From Spizellomyces punctatus DAOM BR117 (Eukaryota; Chytridiomycota; Chytridiomycetes; Spizellomycetales; Spizellomycetaceae): DNA of 64,000 nucleotides. Below, piece by piece: positions 44,324 to 59,639 of the stretch. Both the position numbers and the translations under genes were made by a program. How positions within the stretch are numbered: position 1 is the first letter of the stretch; each line of letters starts with the position of its first letter. The notes beneath the pieces were generated by a model. That model had not been told where the DNA came from, ran no database searches, and saw only the letters and a list, made by a program, of their open reading frames with translations. The DNA lies in assembly GCF_000182565.1 (NCBI RefSeq), contig NW_015971544.1:941438-1005437 (forward strand), given 5' to 3'.

Positions 44324-44872
44324 GACCTGTGCTTGCGCGGTAGGATAGGTGACAAAATATTATAAGAATATCCTAGATAGAATAGTACTATTTTCTTCTG
44401 CTACGAATCATGAAATTTCCGCGAGTATTGTGGTGTTCCACTTCCGGGTCTGATTGATTACCCAACGCGACGCTCCGCTGGTCGTTCCATATTTGTTTGG
44501 CTGTAGACGTACCATCCTTTACCGTGGCAATTTGCGATCGCAAACAATGTCGTATTGTACCTGTTTCCCTATTCAGTTACCACCTTTAGCTTGAGGGTTC
44601 TCGGGCGAGTCCGAGTCGTATGTATGGAACCCGATAGCACGGCTGGCAAACTTTCGATGAAAGAAGAATACCGGCGGTATTTGCTGTGGAGCGGCCAGGG
44701 AATTAAACCCCGAAAAACCTCCGTCTCGTGAGAAGTTCCCAAAAATAACACTAGTGCATTGACATATCAAGATTTGAGTACGAGCCTTCCGATTGACTTT
44801 CTCACTAGCATCATTTAAGCGTCTGCTTTTTTGTGATTCCCTGCTACTCTGGTTTCCGCCCCCTACGTCGTC

Positions 44873-45969
44873 ATGAAAGCTTTCCACATCAGGTGAGTGG
44901 GATTAATCCCAAAATTTCTTACCTGCATGAATTTAGCCCTAACATCATTGACAAATCTGTATTCAACAGCCGGAAGCGTGCCAGTTCGGAGCCAGGTGCC
45001 CCTGTGATTGAGAGGAAGCCTTTGGCTTCTTGTGAGGTTTCAACTAGCGGTACGAGATCTACTGCTGTAAAGATCTCAGTTCAGAGTGTCTTGAACGATG
45101 AATTTCTACCTCCATACGGGTTGGCCGGTGCGTATGCGCTGTGATACGTGTTTTATGTGCTGGTTTTTGACAATACTTCAAAATAGACTTTTATGCATTC
45201 TTGCAAAAAGAGGTAAACATTTGACGTGATACAGTTTGCCTTAGCAGTTTGATTTCTTCCATGCCCATCTCCTTAACAGCATAGCGAGGAAAACATTGAG
45301 TTTTACCAAGACATCCAACGGTATCGCCAACGCGCCTTGCCCATCTTCAATGCTCTGAAACAACGAAACGCAAGTCGAGCTAACCTTCGACCCTCCATGG
45401 ATGAGCTCAGAAAGAGTCGGGCGAGTCTCCGCCGATCCGTTGACAGCGTGCATACCTCGAAAGCAGCTGAGCGTACTCTGGTTAACACGCCCACCGAGGA
45501 GACAACCCCAAATCCCACTGCCGAAAGTTCCGACAGCATTGTAGCACCTGCACCACTTGTTGCCAAGGATAAGGAACCGTCTTTGCCAGACCTAAAGCCC
45601 ATTCTCGCATCGCTTCGGGAAGACTTGGAGACTCTCATTAAAACATACATGACGGAGGGAGCCGACAAAGAGATCAATCTCCCGCAGAGTATCCATCGCA
45701 GAATCTTGGTCGAAATTCGGGATAAACACAACTACCACCCAGACTTGTTTAAAGGGGCTTTAGAGAATGTGACAACCATGATGCGGCTGAGCAGTTTCCC
45801 TAACTTTATTAAGGCGGCTTCGGCAGCTGGTGGAGAGGGGCCTGTAAGTAAGATGAAGGAGACTCCGGAAGAGGATGGCGATTATACCACAGCAAAGACC
45901 TCTAAACACGGTTTGGGAGGAGATAGACTGGGGTCCTCTGTTGCCCCTAAGAGAGCCATTGTCACTTGA
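44873..45969 (+). CDS. RGS-domain protein with interrupted RGS box
   Basis: Four exons, 44873-44892, 44970-45127, 45187-45212 and 45280-45969, with phases closing, about 297 aa. Spliced, the first RGS half reads SVQSVLNDEFLPPYGLADFY, then AFLQKEHSEENIEFYQDIQ; the second half appears about 100 residues later as EINLPQSIHRRILVEI, HPDLFKGALENVTTMM and SFPNFIKAA. Between them is a Ser/Arg/Thr/Pro-rich insertion. RGS proteins speed GTP hydrolysis on G-alpha subunits. There are no membrane segments, so it is probably cytosolic or peripheral. A 26-nt microexon (45187-45212) encodes DFYAFLQKE. The C-tail is polar and basic. Confidence 0.87.
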
Positions 45970-46177
45970 GTCAATACTAGAGACTATACGAGGCATTCTC
46001 ATTCTGTAATGTTGTTGTCCTTGTTAAGGAATACTATATATCTCATCGCATGTTGTCTCCACCGTTGTCACGAAACCCTACTAATATTCTTCGGCAATGC
46101 TCTCAGTTACACTACGCTAACCCTCGTCACGGGGAGGAATTTTCACAGGCAGCTATGGCAGCTATAGATTGTACCTA

Positions 46178-47606
46178 TTAGCGTGAACTTTTTACCAAGC
46201 CTCGAATTTCAACGACTGGAGTAAAAAGGCCTCCAATCAAGGTAATATTAGTTGCAGGGTCAACGGCAGCGATCGTTGCACCAGATATAATGCCTCCATC
46301 ATCGGACACTATTGTCTCCACCTTCCATTCGTCTGACTGCGTCGATGTATTGAAGGACCGATATACCCGTACAACTCGGGATGGTGAAGGTTTGTTTGTA
46401 TCGCCAACGTGGTCAAAGAATTTTAAGGCATGGGTGTGACCTAGAAACCATCTGTTAATGACCGTTTACTAATTAATGACAGCCATTTGCCACCAACCGG
46501 TGATGTACAAATCTCCCGATACTGGATCCACAGCAATATTGTCGTTCAAAAATCCAGTCTTGACCGTATCCAGAAGCTGCAATGCGTATCCATCATCCCG
46601 CAAGATCTTGTAAACCTGCAATTCTGCACCTATCACTGCATCATTGTACAAAAATTGTTCATCTGGACTGATGGCGAGCCCGTTTGAACCGCGAATGCCT
46701 TTCGCAACAATTTTCGCTTTCCCTTCGTTCCAAAGCACAATCGTGGACCACGGTCTACGTGTAAAATCTTCAAAAACCCGCCAGGCTCCCTTTCGAAAAT
46801 GGTGGTCGTTACTGACATAGAATGTGCGGGGGCCAATTGGAACGATGTCGTTGGGTGTAAGGATGAGAGGATGGGACACAGTTTCGATGTGGTTCAGAAC
46901 ATCGGTCCCAAGTTCATGAGTAAAGATTTCGACAACCGAGCCACTTGGTCGGTGATTAATGAAGAAGAGGTAAATGCTGGAGGAATCGGCGGGATCTTGC
47001 CACAAACCGACACCGTGGGTATGAAGTTCATGAGGGAAACCTTTAAGAGTCAAACGCTTGACGGATTTTTTCTGTACAAGTGGATATTTAAAGACATTTC
47101 GTCAGAATTGATAAAAGCAACCCATCATATCTCACAATTTTGTTACCTTTATGTCATACACATAAACGGGTTCCGTAGTCTCCTTCTCCTCACCGAAATG
47201 TGCCAGAGGAGGAAAGAAGCTTTGTCTGCCTTCCACGCTGGAACACGGCATGAAAGCGAGCCCAGTTTTGTGATGTATGACAATGTCCTCACAGCCGATG
47301 GGACCTGTGATGGGGGATCAGGGCTCTGATTCACGTCCGGGACCATGGCTCCCATAGTAGCTTACCATCTATCCGTTGGTAACCTGTGAGGCCCACATTG
47401 GGATCAGGAGGATTCCAACCACACAGGCCAGCATACTCTGTTATATTCTCAACGGCGCCGGCAAAAGGCTGCTGGTAGTAGTTCACGACAGCAAGGAGAC
47501 CAACCACCAAAGACCAACCAAATAGGTTTCCAAAGATAGACTTTGGCTTCTGAGCTGTCCTTGCCGTTGGCTGTTTTGCATTTCTGTGCGTCGTTCCGTG
47601 GGACAT
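46178..47606 (-). CDS. paraoxonase/arylesterase-like six-bladed propeller protein
   Basis: Four exons, 47606-47366, 47304-47147, 47071-46498 and 46440-46178, with phases closing, 411 aa. An N-terminal anchor helix (LFGWSLVVGLLAVVNYY) precedes the propeller. Paraoxonase features: IDGPIGCEDIVIHHKTGLAF (the Glu/Asp that bind calcium in PON enzymes), FPHELHTHGVGLW, the calcium-site Asn in TPNDIVPIG, FYVSNDHHFR, GIRGSNGLAISPD, FLNDNIAVDP and YITGHTHALKF. PON-family enzymes hydrolyse lactones and esters; the natural substrate here is unknown. Probably a type II membrane protein facing the ER lumen or outside. All expected metal-ligand motifs are present. Confidence 0.87.
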
Positions 47607-48535
47607 GGCTGTCGTGGAGTTTGCAAGGAGGGAAGGAACAACTGACGGGCTGATAAAAATAGCTTTTGCGGGCAGGGGAAACAAAGGAAGGTGTTCCAAA
47701 AAGCGGAGTTGAGCATCGCGTAAGTCTCCATCAAGATGAAGCGTCTGTGGGACATTTAGCCGTCACGCGAATGAATGAATTTAACCATATATGGATATAT
47801 TGCAATTGACGCTTATTTAAACAGCCGATACTCATTTCGCATAAGTGTTCTTTCTTGGGCATTGGTAATAACAATGTTCAAACATGTTTGTGATGGCAGA
47901 GTTTAGTCATGATAAATGTTGCAGACTTGCCAAGGTGCATTGCATTGACGGAGGATGTCATTCAAAGTCATTGCTGATGGATGTCAAATGACGAGTGCAT
48001 CTTAAGATTGAAACGAACCGTTTCCCCACATCGTCAGCATTTTGTGTGCCATAGGATGGACAGTTCTGGAAATGCCCGATAGTGTCCTCAATGTACCATA
48101 CAGACAAAGTGTTGATTTACAACGCCAAGTGCGCTCTACATTCTGCACAAATGGAATTTCCGTTCAAAAACAGCGAGCCAAGCATATCAACAATGTATGA
48201 TATCGAATATTATGAACTCACGCCAATTCTTGGATGCGGCCTATATGAGATCTTATCTTATAATACTAGAAAATGACCCAGCCCCGTCATCTGTTGCTGG
48301 ACTTGTCTCATCAGGATTAGAACATCGTTTTTGCCACAATAAAGACCTTTACTGGGATATATACATTATAAAGTATATAGCAAAGTGCTTGCGTACTGTA
48401 GCTGTATTTGCTTTCTTATTATTTTTTGAGGTTGTCTGCAATGCTTGATGTCAGGTGCCACGAGAGTGGCGCAGCATGTGGCTTGCACCGCTTGCCAAAC
48501 TCCGCCTGTTGCTCTGAACAGCAGGTCGACTGATC
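47607..48535. other. intergenic region between divergent genes
   Basis: No supported gene, repeat or RNA; contains the 5' regions of the paraoxonase-like gene and of the coiled-coil gene. Confidence 0.5.
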
Positions 48536-50227
48536 ATGGCTGAAGTAGGAGTCGAGCGACCACCTCCCCTTGGGAATGAGAGTGACGTGGATAAGGGAGT
48601 TGGTCAAGATGCAGACATGGAAGGCTTTCAGCAAACCATGGCCAACATTTACCGAGCATCATTTCCCACATCTGCGTCCCCACCGATAGAAAAGTTCAAA
48701 AACCCAGCTCCCATACCAGAGAACCCGCCGCAAGTCACCCAGCAATTCCACGATAGCCCAAGCGTCTCACGAAGAGCTCCAAAAAACAACCTTACATGGA
48801 ATTGGCGACATCCAACACTATCAAGAATCCTGCCCATTTTCTCATCGTCTGCCAAGGATGTATCCACTGCTGCTGAGCGTGAAGGGCTATCCCGAACTCC
48901 ATCTGTCACTCTGTCTCCCGGCACGGAGGGTGAGAAAGCACACTCTTCAAAAGTGGGACAGGCGATCAGAGCAAAGCTTGGTTTCAAAAGGAAGAGCCAA
49001 ACCTCTACCTCTGAATTGCCAGAGAAAGAAAGCGGCCAGCGCAATAATGTAGCCGATCCGCAGAGTGCTCCCCAATCATCATTACCGGATGCTGCTCAGT
49101 ATCAAACGTCAGCCTTTGACCTGCGTCAGCCTCCAGCAGGTTGGACGGACCCAGCGACCCGATTTGCTGGGGGAAATAATGTAGCCCCCGGAGAAGTGGC
49201 ATCTCCACAACAACCAACTGCCTCTTCAATCTCTTCCCATCCCCCCGCGGGGTGGAATCCAAGTTTAGTTGAAGGAGTATCGTCGCCAGATGTGCGTCAG
49301 TTATTGGAAGAAAACACCAGGCTTAAACATGACCTCCAAGCGCTCCGACAGGTAGATGATGCGAAAGAAGCTGCTCTGCACCGCATTCAATTGGCAAACC
49401 AAGGCTTTGCTCACGAAGCATCTGTTCTGAGACGTCAGCTGTCGTCCGTCCAGCAACTGCAATCTGATATGGACAATCTGACCGGAAAATATGCGACCCA
49501 TTCCGAACACATGAAAGATCTGGAGCAGAAGTACGCCTCATTAAATGTCAAATACGCGGAGCTGAAAGCGTCTCACACAGAAACGCTCTCACAAAAGAGC
49601 GAATTGGAACGACAGGTATCCAACATGCAAAGTGCCCACAACACATTAGTTGAACAAAAGGTGGAAGCGCAAAGCAAGGCGTATGCTCTTGAACGGTCTC
49701 AATTTGACGCTCACAACCTTCGTGAGCAAGTAACACATCTTGAGCGGGAAGCAGATGACCAGCGTCGCATCATCGCCCTTCAACTTGAAACCATATCCCA
49801 GTTGAATAACCAAATTGCCGAGTTCAACAGCACTATAGCACAGCTTAACAGTCAGATCACTGAGCTTAACAAAGCCATCCAGTATCGAGACGCTATTGCT
49901 CAGGAGAGTGTGGTGCGGATACAAAGTAGCCAAAAACGAATGAGGGAGCTACAGCGGTTACTACATGAGAAAGATAAGATGCTTGCCGAAGTTTTGAGCT
50001 CCTCGGACTGGAACCAAGAGGAAGCCGTGCGCCCTGCAGCAGTGTTCGGGAAAGATGATTTTTCGTTCGCGATGGGAAACATCTATCAAGATAAACCCCT
50101 CAAAGGGTCGCAACAAGTGCATCATCCAGCCGGAGGTATGGCGCAAGTGCCTTGTGAAGCGGATCATCCGATGGATATTGGCCAAACGATGGCATCTGTC
50201 TATGGAGGGTATCAATCTCAGACATGA
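48536..50227 (+). CDS. coiled-coil protein with repeated (Q)TMAxIY and PPAGW motifs
   Basis: An intronless 563-aa ORF. The N-terminal 250 residues are disordered (Pro/Ser/Gln-rich) and a long coiled coil occupies about residues 250-475 (EENTRLKHDLQALRQ, then ELERQVSNMQSAHNTLVEQ). A short motif occurs three times outside the coil: FQQTMANIYRASF near the start, FSFAMGNIYQD and IGQTMASVYGGYQ near the end. A second motif, PPAGW, occurs twice (QPPAGWTDP and HPPAGWNPS). No family recognised. Paired terminal motifs flanking a coiled coil suggest a dimeric scaffold that binds one partner at both ends, which is inference only. Confidence 0.75.
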   Translation: MAEVGVERPPPLGNESDVDKGVGQDADMEGFQQTMANIYRASFPTSASPPIEKFKNPAPIPENPPQVTQQFHDSPSVSRRAPKNNLTWNWRHPTLSRILPIFSSSAKDVSTAAEREGLSRTPSVTLSPGTEGEKAHSSKVGQAIRAKLGFKRKSQTSTSELPEKESGQRNNVADPQSAPQSSLPDAAQYQTSAFDLRQPPAGWTDPATRFAGGNNVAPGEVASPQQPTASSISSHPPAGWNPSLVEGVSSPDVRQLLEENTRLKHDLQALRQVDDAKEAALHRIQLANQGFAHEASVLRRQLSSVQQLQSDMDNLTGKYATHSEHMKDLEQKYASLNVKYAELKASHTETLSQKSELERQVSNMQSAHNTLVEQKVEAQSKAYALERSQFDAHNLREQVTHLEREADDQRRIIALQLETISQLNNQIAEFNSTIAQLNSQITELNKAIQYRDAIAQESVVRIQSSQKRMRELQRLLHEKDKMLAEVLSSSDWNQEEAVRPAAVFGKDDFSFAMGNIYQDKPLKGSQQVHHPAGGMAQVPCEADHPMDIGQTMASVYGGYQSQT

Positions 50228-50592
50228 ATTTGTGGATGGATGAAGCTTTAATATTTTGTAACTATATAATAACTTAATCATACTTGTATTCTCCACAGTC
50301 TAATGTAGGACAAACATAACAACCAAGTTGGTCGTTCGCTATGATGTGTATCCAAAAAAAATCAAGAAACAAAAAGAACAGTATGCCTTTTTGTTTACAG
50401 TCTGTGGTTACCAAACAAAGGCATGTTCCCTGCAGGGACTTGCTGGGTTGGATGACCAGACCAGCAGCTCGCGAGTCCTCGTGGCTTGTTGAGCTGACTC
50501 ATACGTAGCATGACCTAAAAGCTAAAAGACATGGTACTTGTTCTTTTCGAAAGGGACATATCCAACCGGCAACATCTTCTAACTGACGATAG
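50228..50592. other. short intergenic region
   Basis: No gene, repeat or RNA signature seen. Confidence 0.5.
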
Positions 50593-51199
50593 ATGTCCAT
50601 GTCGTACCGACAGAATTTTATGAACGCACGGATGATGTCAAAAATTGCTTTTGTCTCTCGCATGTCAACGGTGGCAGTTCACCGGACCCTCTTTCGGCCA
50701 TTGTTTGCTGTTCGCAGCTATGCACCTTTCGGGTCGCAAATGAGCGATAACGATCCTCATGTGTTGGAAAGGGAGAAGCGCCGCATCTTGGAAGGTGTGT
50801 ATCTATGCTGTGCGTGTTGATGTACATCAGTGGTATTGATCATTTGCGCTTTGCTTAATTCCAAGGTCATGTTAAGGGAGTCCTTCCTGATGTACCCCAT
50901 TGGGACGAAAAGCTCGCAACTGATTCTGAAGCCATAGTAAGTCATCCCATATCGCGAGTTGGAAAGGGGGGGGGGGGGGGGGACAAATCTGTCCATTCGA
51001 CAGCATTGACGTCTCTGTACCTCTCATCATATTATAGGTCAAAGCAGACCGATCCTTTGTCGGCGCACCCCCGGAACAGCTCCAATACATAAGCTTGGAC
51101 ATTCTCGAAGAAGAGCTGATCGAAGAAACTACCGCGGACACGGAGGCTCAATCGACTGGAAAACATGGAACGGTTGCAGGTGGTGAGAAGGATGCGTGA
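50593..51199 (+). CDS. small mitochondrial-type fungal protein
   Basis: Three exons, 50593-50794, 50866-50936 and 51038-51199, 144 aa. The N-terminus is rich in Arg/Met/Ser without acidic residues (MSMSYRQNFMNARMMSKI, then RMSTVAVHRTLFRPLF), as in mitochondrial presequences. The body carries DPHVLEREKRRILEGH, PHWDEKLATDSEAIVKADRS and an acidic C-terminus. DPxVLExEK followed by a W(D/N)ExLAxxSEA segment is a conserved fungal protein of unknown function, recalled from other genomes rather than aligned here. The second intron (50937-51037) contains a run of 17 G. Confidence 0.75.
50966..50982 (+). repeat. homopolymer G17 inside an intron
   Basis: Seventeen consecutive G in the second intron of the mitochondrial-type gene, on the transcribed-RNA sense strand. 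Confidence 0.9.
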
Positions 51200-51832
51200 A
51201 TTTGGGGTGGTTGTAAATAGTTGAATTTGCTTTCAAGTGTATATGCGGCTTGTCAACTGGAAATATATTTCAATTGGGCATTCTTGTAAAATGGTCATGC
51301 GACAAGGCCATCGACTAGGTTATCAGATCTACGTGATGTCGGCATGAACAACTTTCAACATCTAGGGCGAGACCATGCATCAGGCAAAATCCGGTATTTT
51401 GCACTTCATTTCGAAACGAAGCCTTGTAGACAATCCAACACACGTCCATTTCGATGCTGAATATGCATTGGGCATATACATGGAAAGAGGTCATGTCACT
51501 TATATAATCGATATTGTTTGTGTTAGCAACCCGAAAAGTGAGCTGAAGGTGTGAAGGTCATCTTGCTGCTGACGGTGTCCCATACTGAAGTCCTTGCAAA
51601 ACGTACTCCCTCCTCGTCAATCAACAACCATAGCGCTCAAAAACGTTTTGGATCAGACCAACAACTCAGCCATAGTCCACCATGAATGACAGTCTTTGAA
51701 GGTAATCTTTGTTGCAAAAGATCATGCAATTTGCCAGCGTGGTAAATGAACGTCTGGCTGGACGCACACACACATTAGGCAGGACACTGGTTGAAATTGT
51801 CAAAAAATATCAAATCAACTTCCCTCACTAGC
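51200..51832. other. intergenic region upstream of tRNA
   Basis: No ORF with motifs; ends at the tRNA 3' end. Nothing else seen. Confidence 0.5.
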
Positions 51833-51903
51833 GCCCGCTGTGGGTGTCGAACCCACGACCTTAAGGTTAAAAGCCTCACGCTCTACCACTGAGCTAAGCG
51901 GGC
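51833..51903 (-). tRNA. tRNA-Lys (anticodon UUU)
   Basis: On the minus strand, 71 nt. A perfect 7-bp acceptor stem (GCCCGCT/AGCGGGC), D arm GCTC...GAGC, anticodon arm TGAGG-CTTTTAA-CCTTA with anticodon TTT, variable AGGTC, and T arm GTGGG-TTCGACA-CCCAC. No intron and no encoded CCA. A-box and B-box sequences are intact. Confidence 0.96.
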
Positions 51904-52611
51904 CTCTTGCATTAAAAGCAAAGTTGATGCAAATGATACTTTTGCATGACGCTGTTGCCAGAAGTGGTATTCGCAAGCGCTTTCTTTTTTCGTCGACAAT
52001 TTAGTCGGCGGATCGTACTCTGCACAACAGGGTGCTACAAGCGCCGGTTACAAGAAGGTGACGAGCGACTATGGTTTGGTCCCTGAGAGTAAAGATGAGA
52101 ATGGCTCATAGAGTGTCAGATCTTCTGATTAGAGCTCCTGTCGTCATGAGTCTTGCTGCAAGGACACTGGTAGGGTGAACTTGTCTAAATTCTGGCCTCA
52201 TCTTATAGAAAGGGGTTTTCGTTGCTGTTTGGCGACCTTTTTTGCAGGCTCAAAAACCAGCAATGCTCATGGTTATGTCGAGACTCAGGAGGGGCCGGGA
52301 CATGGGTTGACTGATGCATATCTGTCTGCCCCTGTGGTGTGTAGCGCCCATTTGGCCTGCTTCGTTGCAGATCTTTTGTTACTTGTTCCTTGTCTTCATG
52401 CACGATACGTAAACTACGAATTCTGGTTCGCTAAAGGACATAACTACCATCCTGGAAAGTATTGTCCACTTTTACCTGCTCTCTAAATTCCAGGGGGCAC
52501 AGCATGTCCGAAAGCATGTCCGAAGCGAATAGATAAGCTTTAGATCACATGATGCATCTCACTTCCCGCTCCTCGGCTTCGCATACTTTCAGGCTTCCAA
52601 GATACTAGTGC
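51904..52611. other. intergenic region, no supported gene
   Basis: A 103-aa ORF (52175-52486) has no recognisable feature and is not called. No repeats seen. Confidence 0.45.
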
Positions 52612-54758
52612 ATGTCAAGCTTTTCGACCATGGTATACGAGACGGACGAGACGTCCTGGACGCCCGAATCCCTTGCCAGCATGAAACGAGCAGATCTTCA
52701 GGGCATGTTGAAATCGCTGGGGCTGAAAGGGGCAAATAAAAAGGTGCGAATAGGCATTTTCCCACGTCACTCACACAAGTCAAAGTTCGCAGAATAAAAA
52801 TGCTCGTCGACTTTCATTCTAGTCTTCTGAAATGGCTTCCATAATTCTTGAGCACCGACGATCCTGTATCCCACCCAGTCCCCTCCAACCCGAGCAAAGC
52901 AATGTGGCAGGAACACTTTACGAGCAGCGGGCTGAGTGTAACGACCCGAAGCCTGTGATGGAACAGCAGCGTCGTGAGACATCAACTGAGCGCGATGAGG
53001 ACAAGGAAAATGAGGTTTCTGTTGTGGAAAGGCGCACAGAGATGAAAAGGCGAAAGAAGCCGTCAAAAAAAGATGGAAAGAGAAGGCATGGGAATTTAAC
53101 GACAAACACAGGCTCTGAGAATGCGAATGTCAACGAGGCCTTTGACAAAGAGCAAATTAGTACAACTGTGGATGATGATCATGCTAATGATGTGGAAGGC
53201 AGTCAGACACACGTCAAATCACTAGATGAATCGTCCCATTTTGACGATGCGCAGGAAGTTCCAGATGTTGCCGACATGTCAGATACGACGGCCGAGTCAC
53301 CGTGGGAAGTTGTTTCAGTCCCGGTCACAGCAGCAGAGGAAAGCGAACCTGCCGCGGCAAAGGCAACATATCGCCAAAGCAAAGCTCGGTCATCCAGATC
53401 AGTAGGAACACCAGCTGAAGGCGGATTGCCAGAGACTGTCAACAACTCTGGATTTCTCCCCGACATGAATTCAAATGAACAAGGGACAATGGCCATGGAG
53501 GGTGAAGAGACCTCGAATGACCGTGGTACTTCGCAGATTGCATCGTCCACCCAAAGCAAGGCCGACTCGCGCACGCCGAGGGTACCAGAAGCAGTTGCAC
53601 CACAGAGGGGTGGGTATGGCTATTTGGCTATTAGCCGTTATAATATACATACTAATGATCTGTCAAACCCGTCGTATGGCAGTGCCATCCATTTCTAATT
53701 TCCTAGCGCAAAACAATCTGTCGCAACTTACCACACTCTTCCGACGAGAGGAGCTAACCGATTGGACTGTTGTACGGGCATTAACAGTGGATACTCTGCG
53801 AAGTTTGGGGGTGACAGCCGGCACAGCGATCAGGTTTCGTTTAGCACTCCAAGGTATTGACGGTACACCGTCTGACACAAACTGGCAGCTCATGTCTTGC
53901 TATCCGATGTTTAGAACTTTTTCCATCAGAGGACGTAGATAGGCATACGCCTCGCCATGTTAACCTGGCGATATCCATGGACAGCCTCCAGGCCTTGATG
54001 GACGAGATGGCTGGCTTGTCGTTGGGTGAAAAACGAAGTTCATCTGAGCAAGTAGCAGCAACCGGACCCTCGACGATACGGCGCAACGCGCCGTTGTCGG
54101 CTAACGCTCCTCATCGTCAGTCCCTGGTTTCGGACGAAACTCTTCGAAAGCGGCTTCTCCGTCAATCTGTTAGTAAAGAAGGATTGAATGCTCACGGTGG
54201 TTCGTACCCGCGCCGATCCAGCGTGGCGCCTGTCACTGTCGCCACGCGAAAGCCCAAACCTATTCCGGCTGCCGCGTGTGCAGCAGGACCGGTAGACCCA
54301 GTAAACGAACGCGGCATAGCTACAACACGGCAACCACCAGCAGCAGCTATGACTAGCAGCACGGCAGTCCAGATACCAATCAAAAAGTTTTTCGGTAAGG
54401 TTGAGTTGAAAAAGGTTCAGTTTGCAAATGACGGAGGTGGAGAAAAGAATTCCGTCGGAAAGTTTGCGCCGACGCCAGCTCCAAAGAAGAGGCCCAGGTA
54501 GGCGATGTAATAGATCTATAACATATTTCCACCTTGGAATTGACTATTGTAAAGCGCTCGCGTGAAACCAGGCATCAGTGGAGCTCAACAAGATATGGGC
54601 CCCTCAAAGACAGATGCGGGTAAGCATCCTTCTTACTCATGCACTTTTCTTACACATTTGGATATCGCCAATTCTCCAGCGTCATCTGTTAACATTACAA
54701 TCCATCTCTGTACTGCAGATCCATTCAAGATTTGAAAACGGGTGGCGAAACGACGTAG
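52612..54758 (+). CDS. SAP-domain protein with SAM-like module and tau-like C-terminus
   Basis: Six exons, 52612-52743, 52823-53609, 53707-53853, 53915-54497, 54572-54619 and 54719-54758; phases close for 578 residues. Residues about 20-55 form a SAP DNA-binding helix pair (LASMKRADLQGMLKSLGLKG). A long disordered, charged region has KRRKKPSKKDGKRR. A helical SAM-like segment follows (LTTLFRREELTDWTVVRALT, TLRSLGVTAGTAIRFRLAL). The last exons give KKFFGKVELKKVQF and, after two splices, GPLKDRCGSIQDLKTGGE. That end resembles tubulin-binding MAP/tau repeats (KxxCGSxxNxxHxPGGG) but lacks the HxPGGG core, so the match is suggestive only. Possible chromatin or spindle role; not established. Confidence 0.72.
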
Positions 54759-55134
54759 TATTTGTGGAGATATGCTTGTGGGGATTGTACATGGGATAAT
54801 GGTTTCTGTATATGCACTTTAATGATATGTAGTATCCGTCTGCAGCACCAGCACCAGACCCAGCTTCGCACGCGACACGGCAGGACCGGCGACCTGCAGA
54901 GCCCTCCAAGGACGCGACGGACCTTGTCTGATTATGTAAACAAGCGCGACCTTAATCGCAAATTGAACTTAAATTTTCATCCTCAGTTGTGGATGTATGC
55001 TTAGGGCGCCAACTTCCTGCCGCTGGTTTCCAGACGGGACAACAAAAAATGCAATTTTATATGTGTGGGAATGTGGCAACTTGGAGGGGGAATTGAAGGG
55101 AAGCGACAAGGACCGGAGGTTAAAGTAACAATAA

Positions 55135-55165
<31 letters not shown>

Positions 55166-56178
55166 GGACAACGGACAAGGAGAGGAACACGGCAGAGGAC
55201 ATCCAAGGGGCCCAGCAGCATCATCTGCAGTATTTGATTTATTTCGAAGGCGTAGGGCCACATCTTTTGGTCTCCCACCAGTTGTATAACGCGCGCAAGT
55301 TGCCCTCGTGCACTTGGCTTGCTGGCCTGGTCAGATATCTGGGTCTTTCCTGTTCGGCGTGGCTTTTTTTCGGTGCACCATTTTCGCTTCTGCTAGCTGG
55401 TCTCGCAGATCACCCAAAATCAACCGTTCTCCCCTAGTTGAAGTTTAGTGGACTTGGGTTCACATGTAAGTTCTTTATTTCTTTGTCGCGGCCAATTACC
55501 CTGGGTGGCATTTCGGCAGCAAAGAAAATGCAGAGTTTTGCGCTAGATCTCACATTCGGTTGTGTTTTTTCCCCGCTTTTTATTTGTTGACAGTCTCTAG
55601 CTACTACCCATATCCTAAATTCCTATCAGACACCTTTCTCGACCCTACCAACTTCCTTCATACATGCCAGCACTTCCAAGTCGAGGACCGCACATTTCAA
55701 TCCTGTAGCCACCTTCCATTAACCATCCCCTTTACGTCTCCGCCTCCACAACTTAGTGCGCACACTAACGGCGACGGCTACATCCTTGAAAATCTCCGAG
55801 TAAGCCTCATAGAATCCCTCCCCGTGCTGCGCAATATCGTCTCGAACTCTGCCTTTCCGCGTACTAGTCGCCCTCATAGTGTAAGCCGCTGTCACACCCT
55901 CTTACCAAGTTTAGAGTTGGTCTCAACGACGAGGTACGTCGTAATCTGTATACCGAAAGCTGCCAACCGACCGCATCTTGAACAGCTGTCTTTTTGGTTC
56001 TTTCAAGACGATTGTTCCATAGTATTGTATATATCCATCCAAGGAAAACTACTGTGCAATCTCTAATACCGGAGCGGGACTCCCAGTAATCCTCATCGAT
56101 AATATTAGTTCTGCATTTCAAAAGTATCCACCTCATCAAACTCCCTTCAAACAAACCCGAAAAAAAGCACAGTACATC
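54759..56178. other. intergenic region and long 5' leader of Kin4 gene
   Basis: No gene supported. It includes the ACG microsatellite and pyrimidine-rich stretches (55560-55760) typical of a fungal promoter or 5' leader. Confidence 0.45.
55135..55164 (+). repeat. trinucleotide microsatellite (ACG)10
   Basis: Ten perfect ACG units followed by GGGG; read as poly-Asp or poly-Ser in spurious ORFs. Confidence 0.95.

Positions 56179-59639
<3,461 letters not shown>

Noticed and set aside
52175-52486. 103-aa hydrophobic ORF
   Set aside because: No start context, homology or domain; lies in a gene-poor spacer.
55001-55289. ORFs with poly-Asp or poly-Ser runs
   Set aside because: Generated by the (ACG)10 microsatellite; no flanking domain or splice support.
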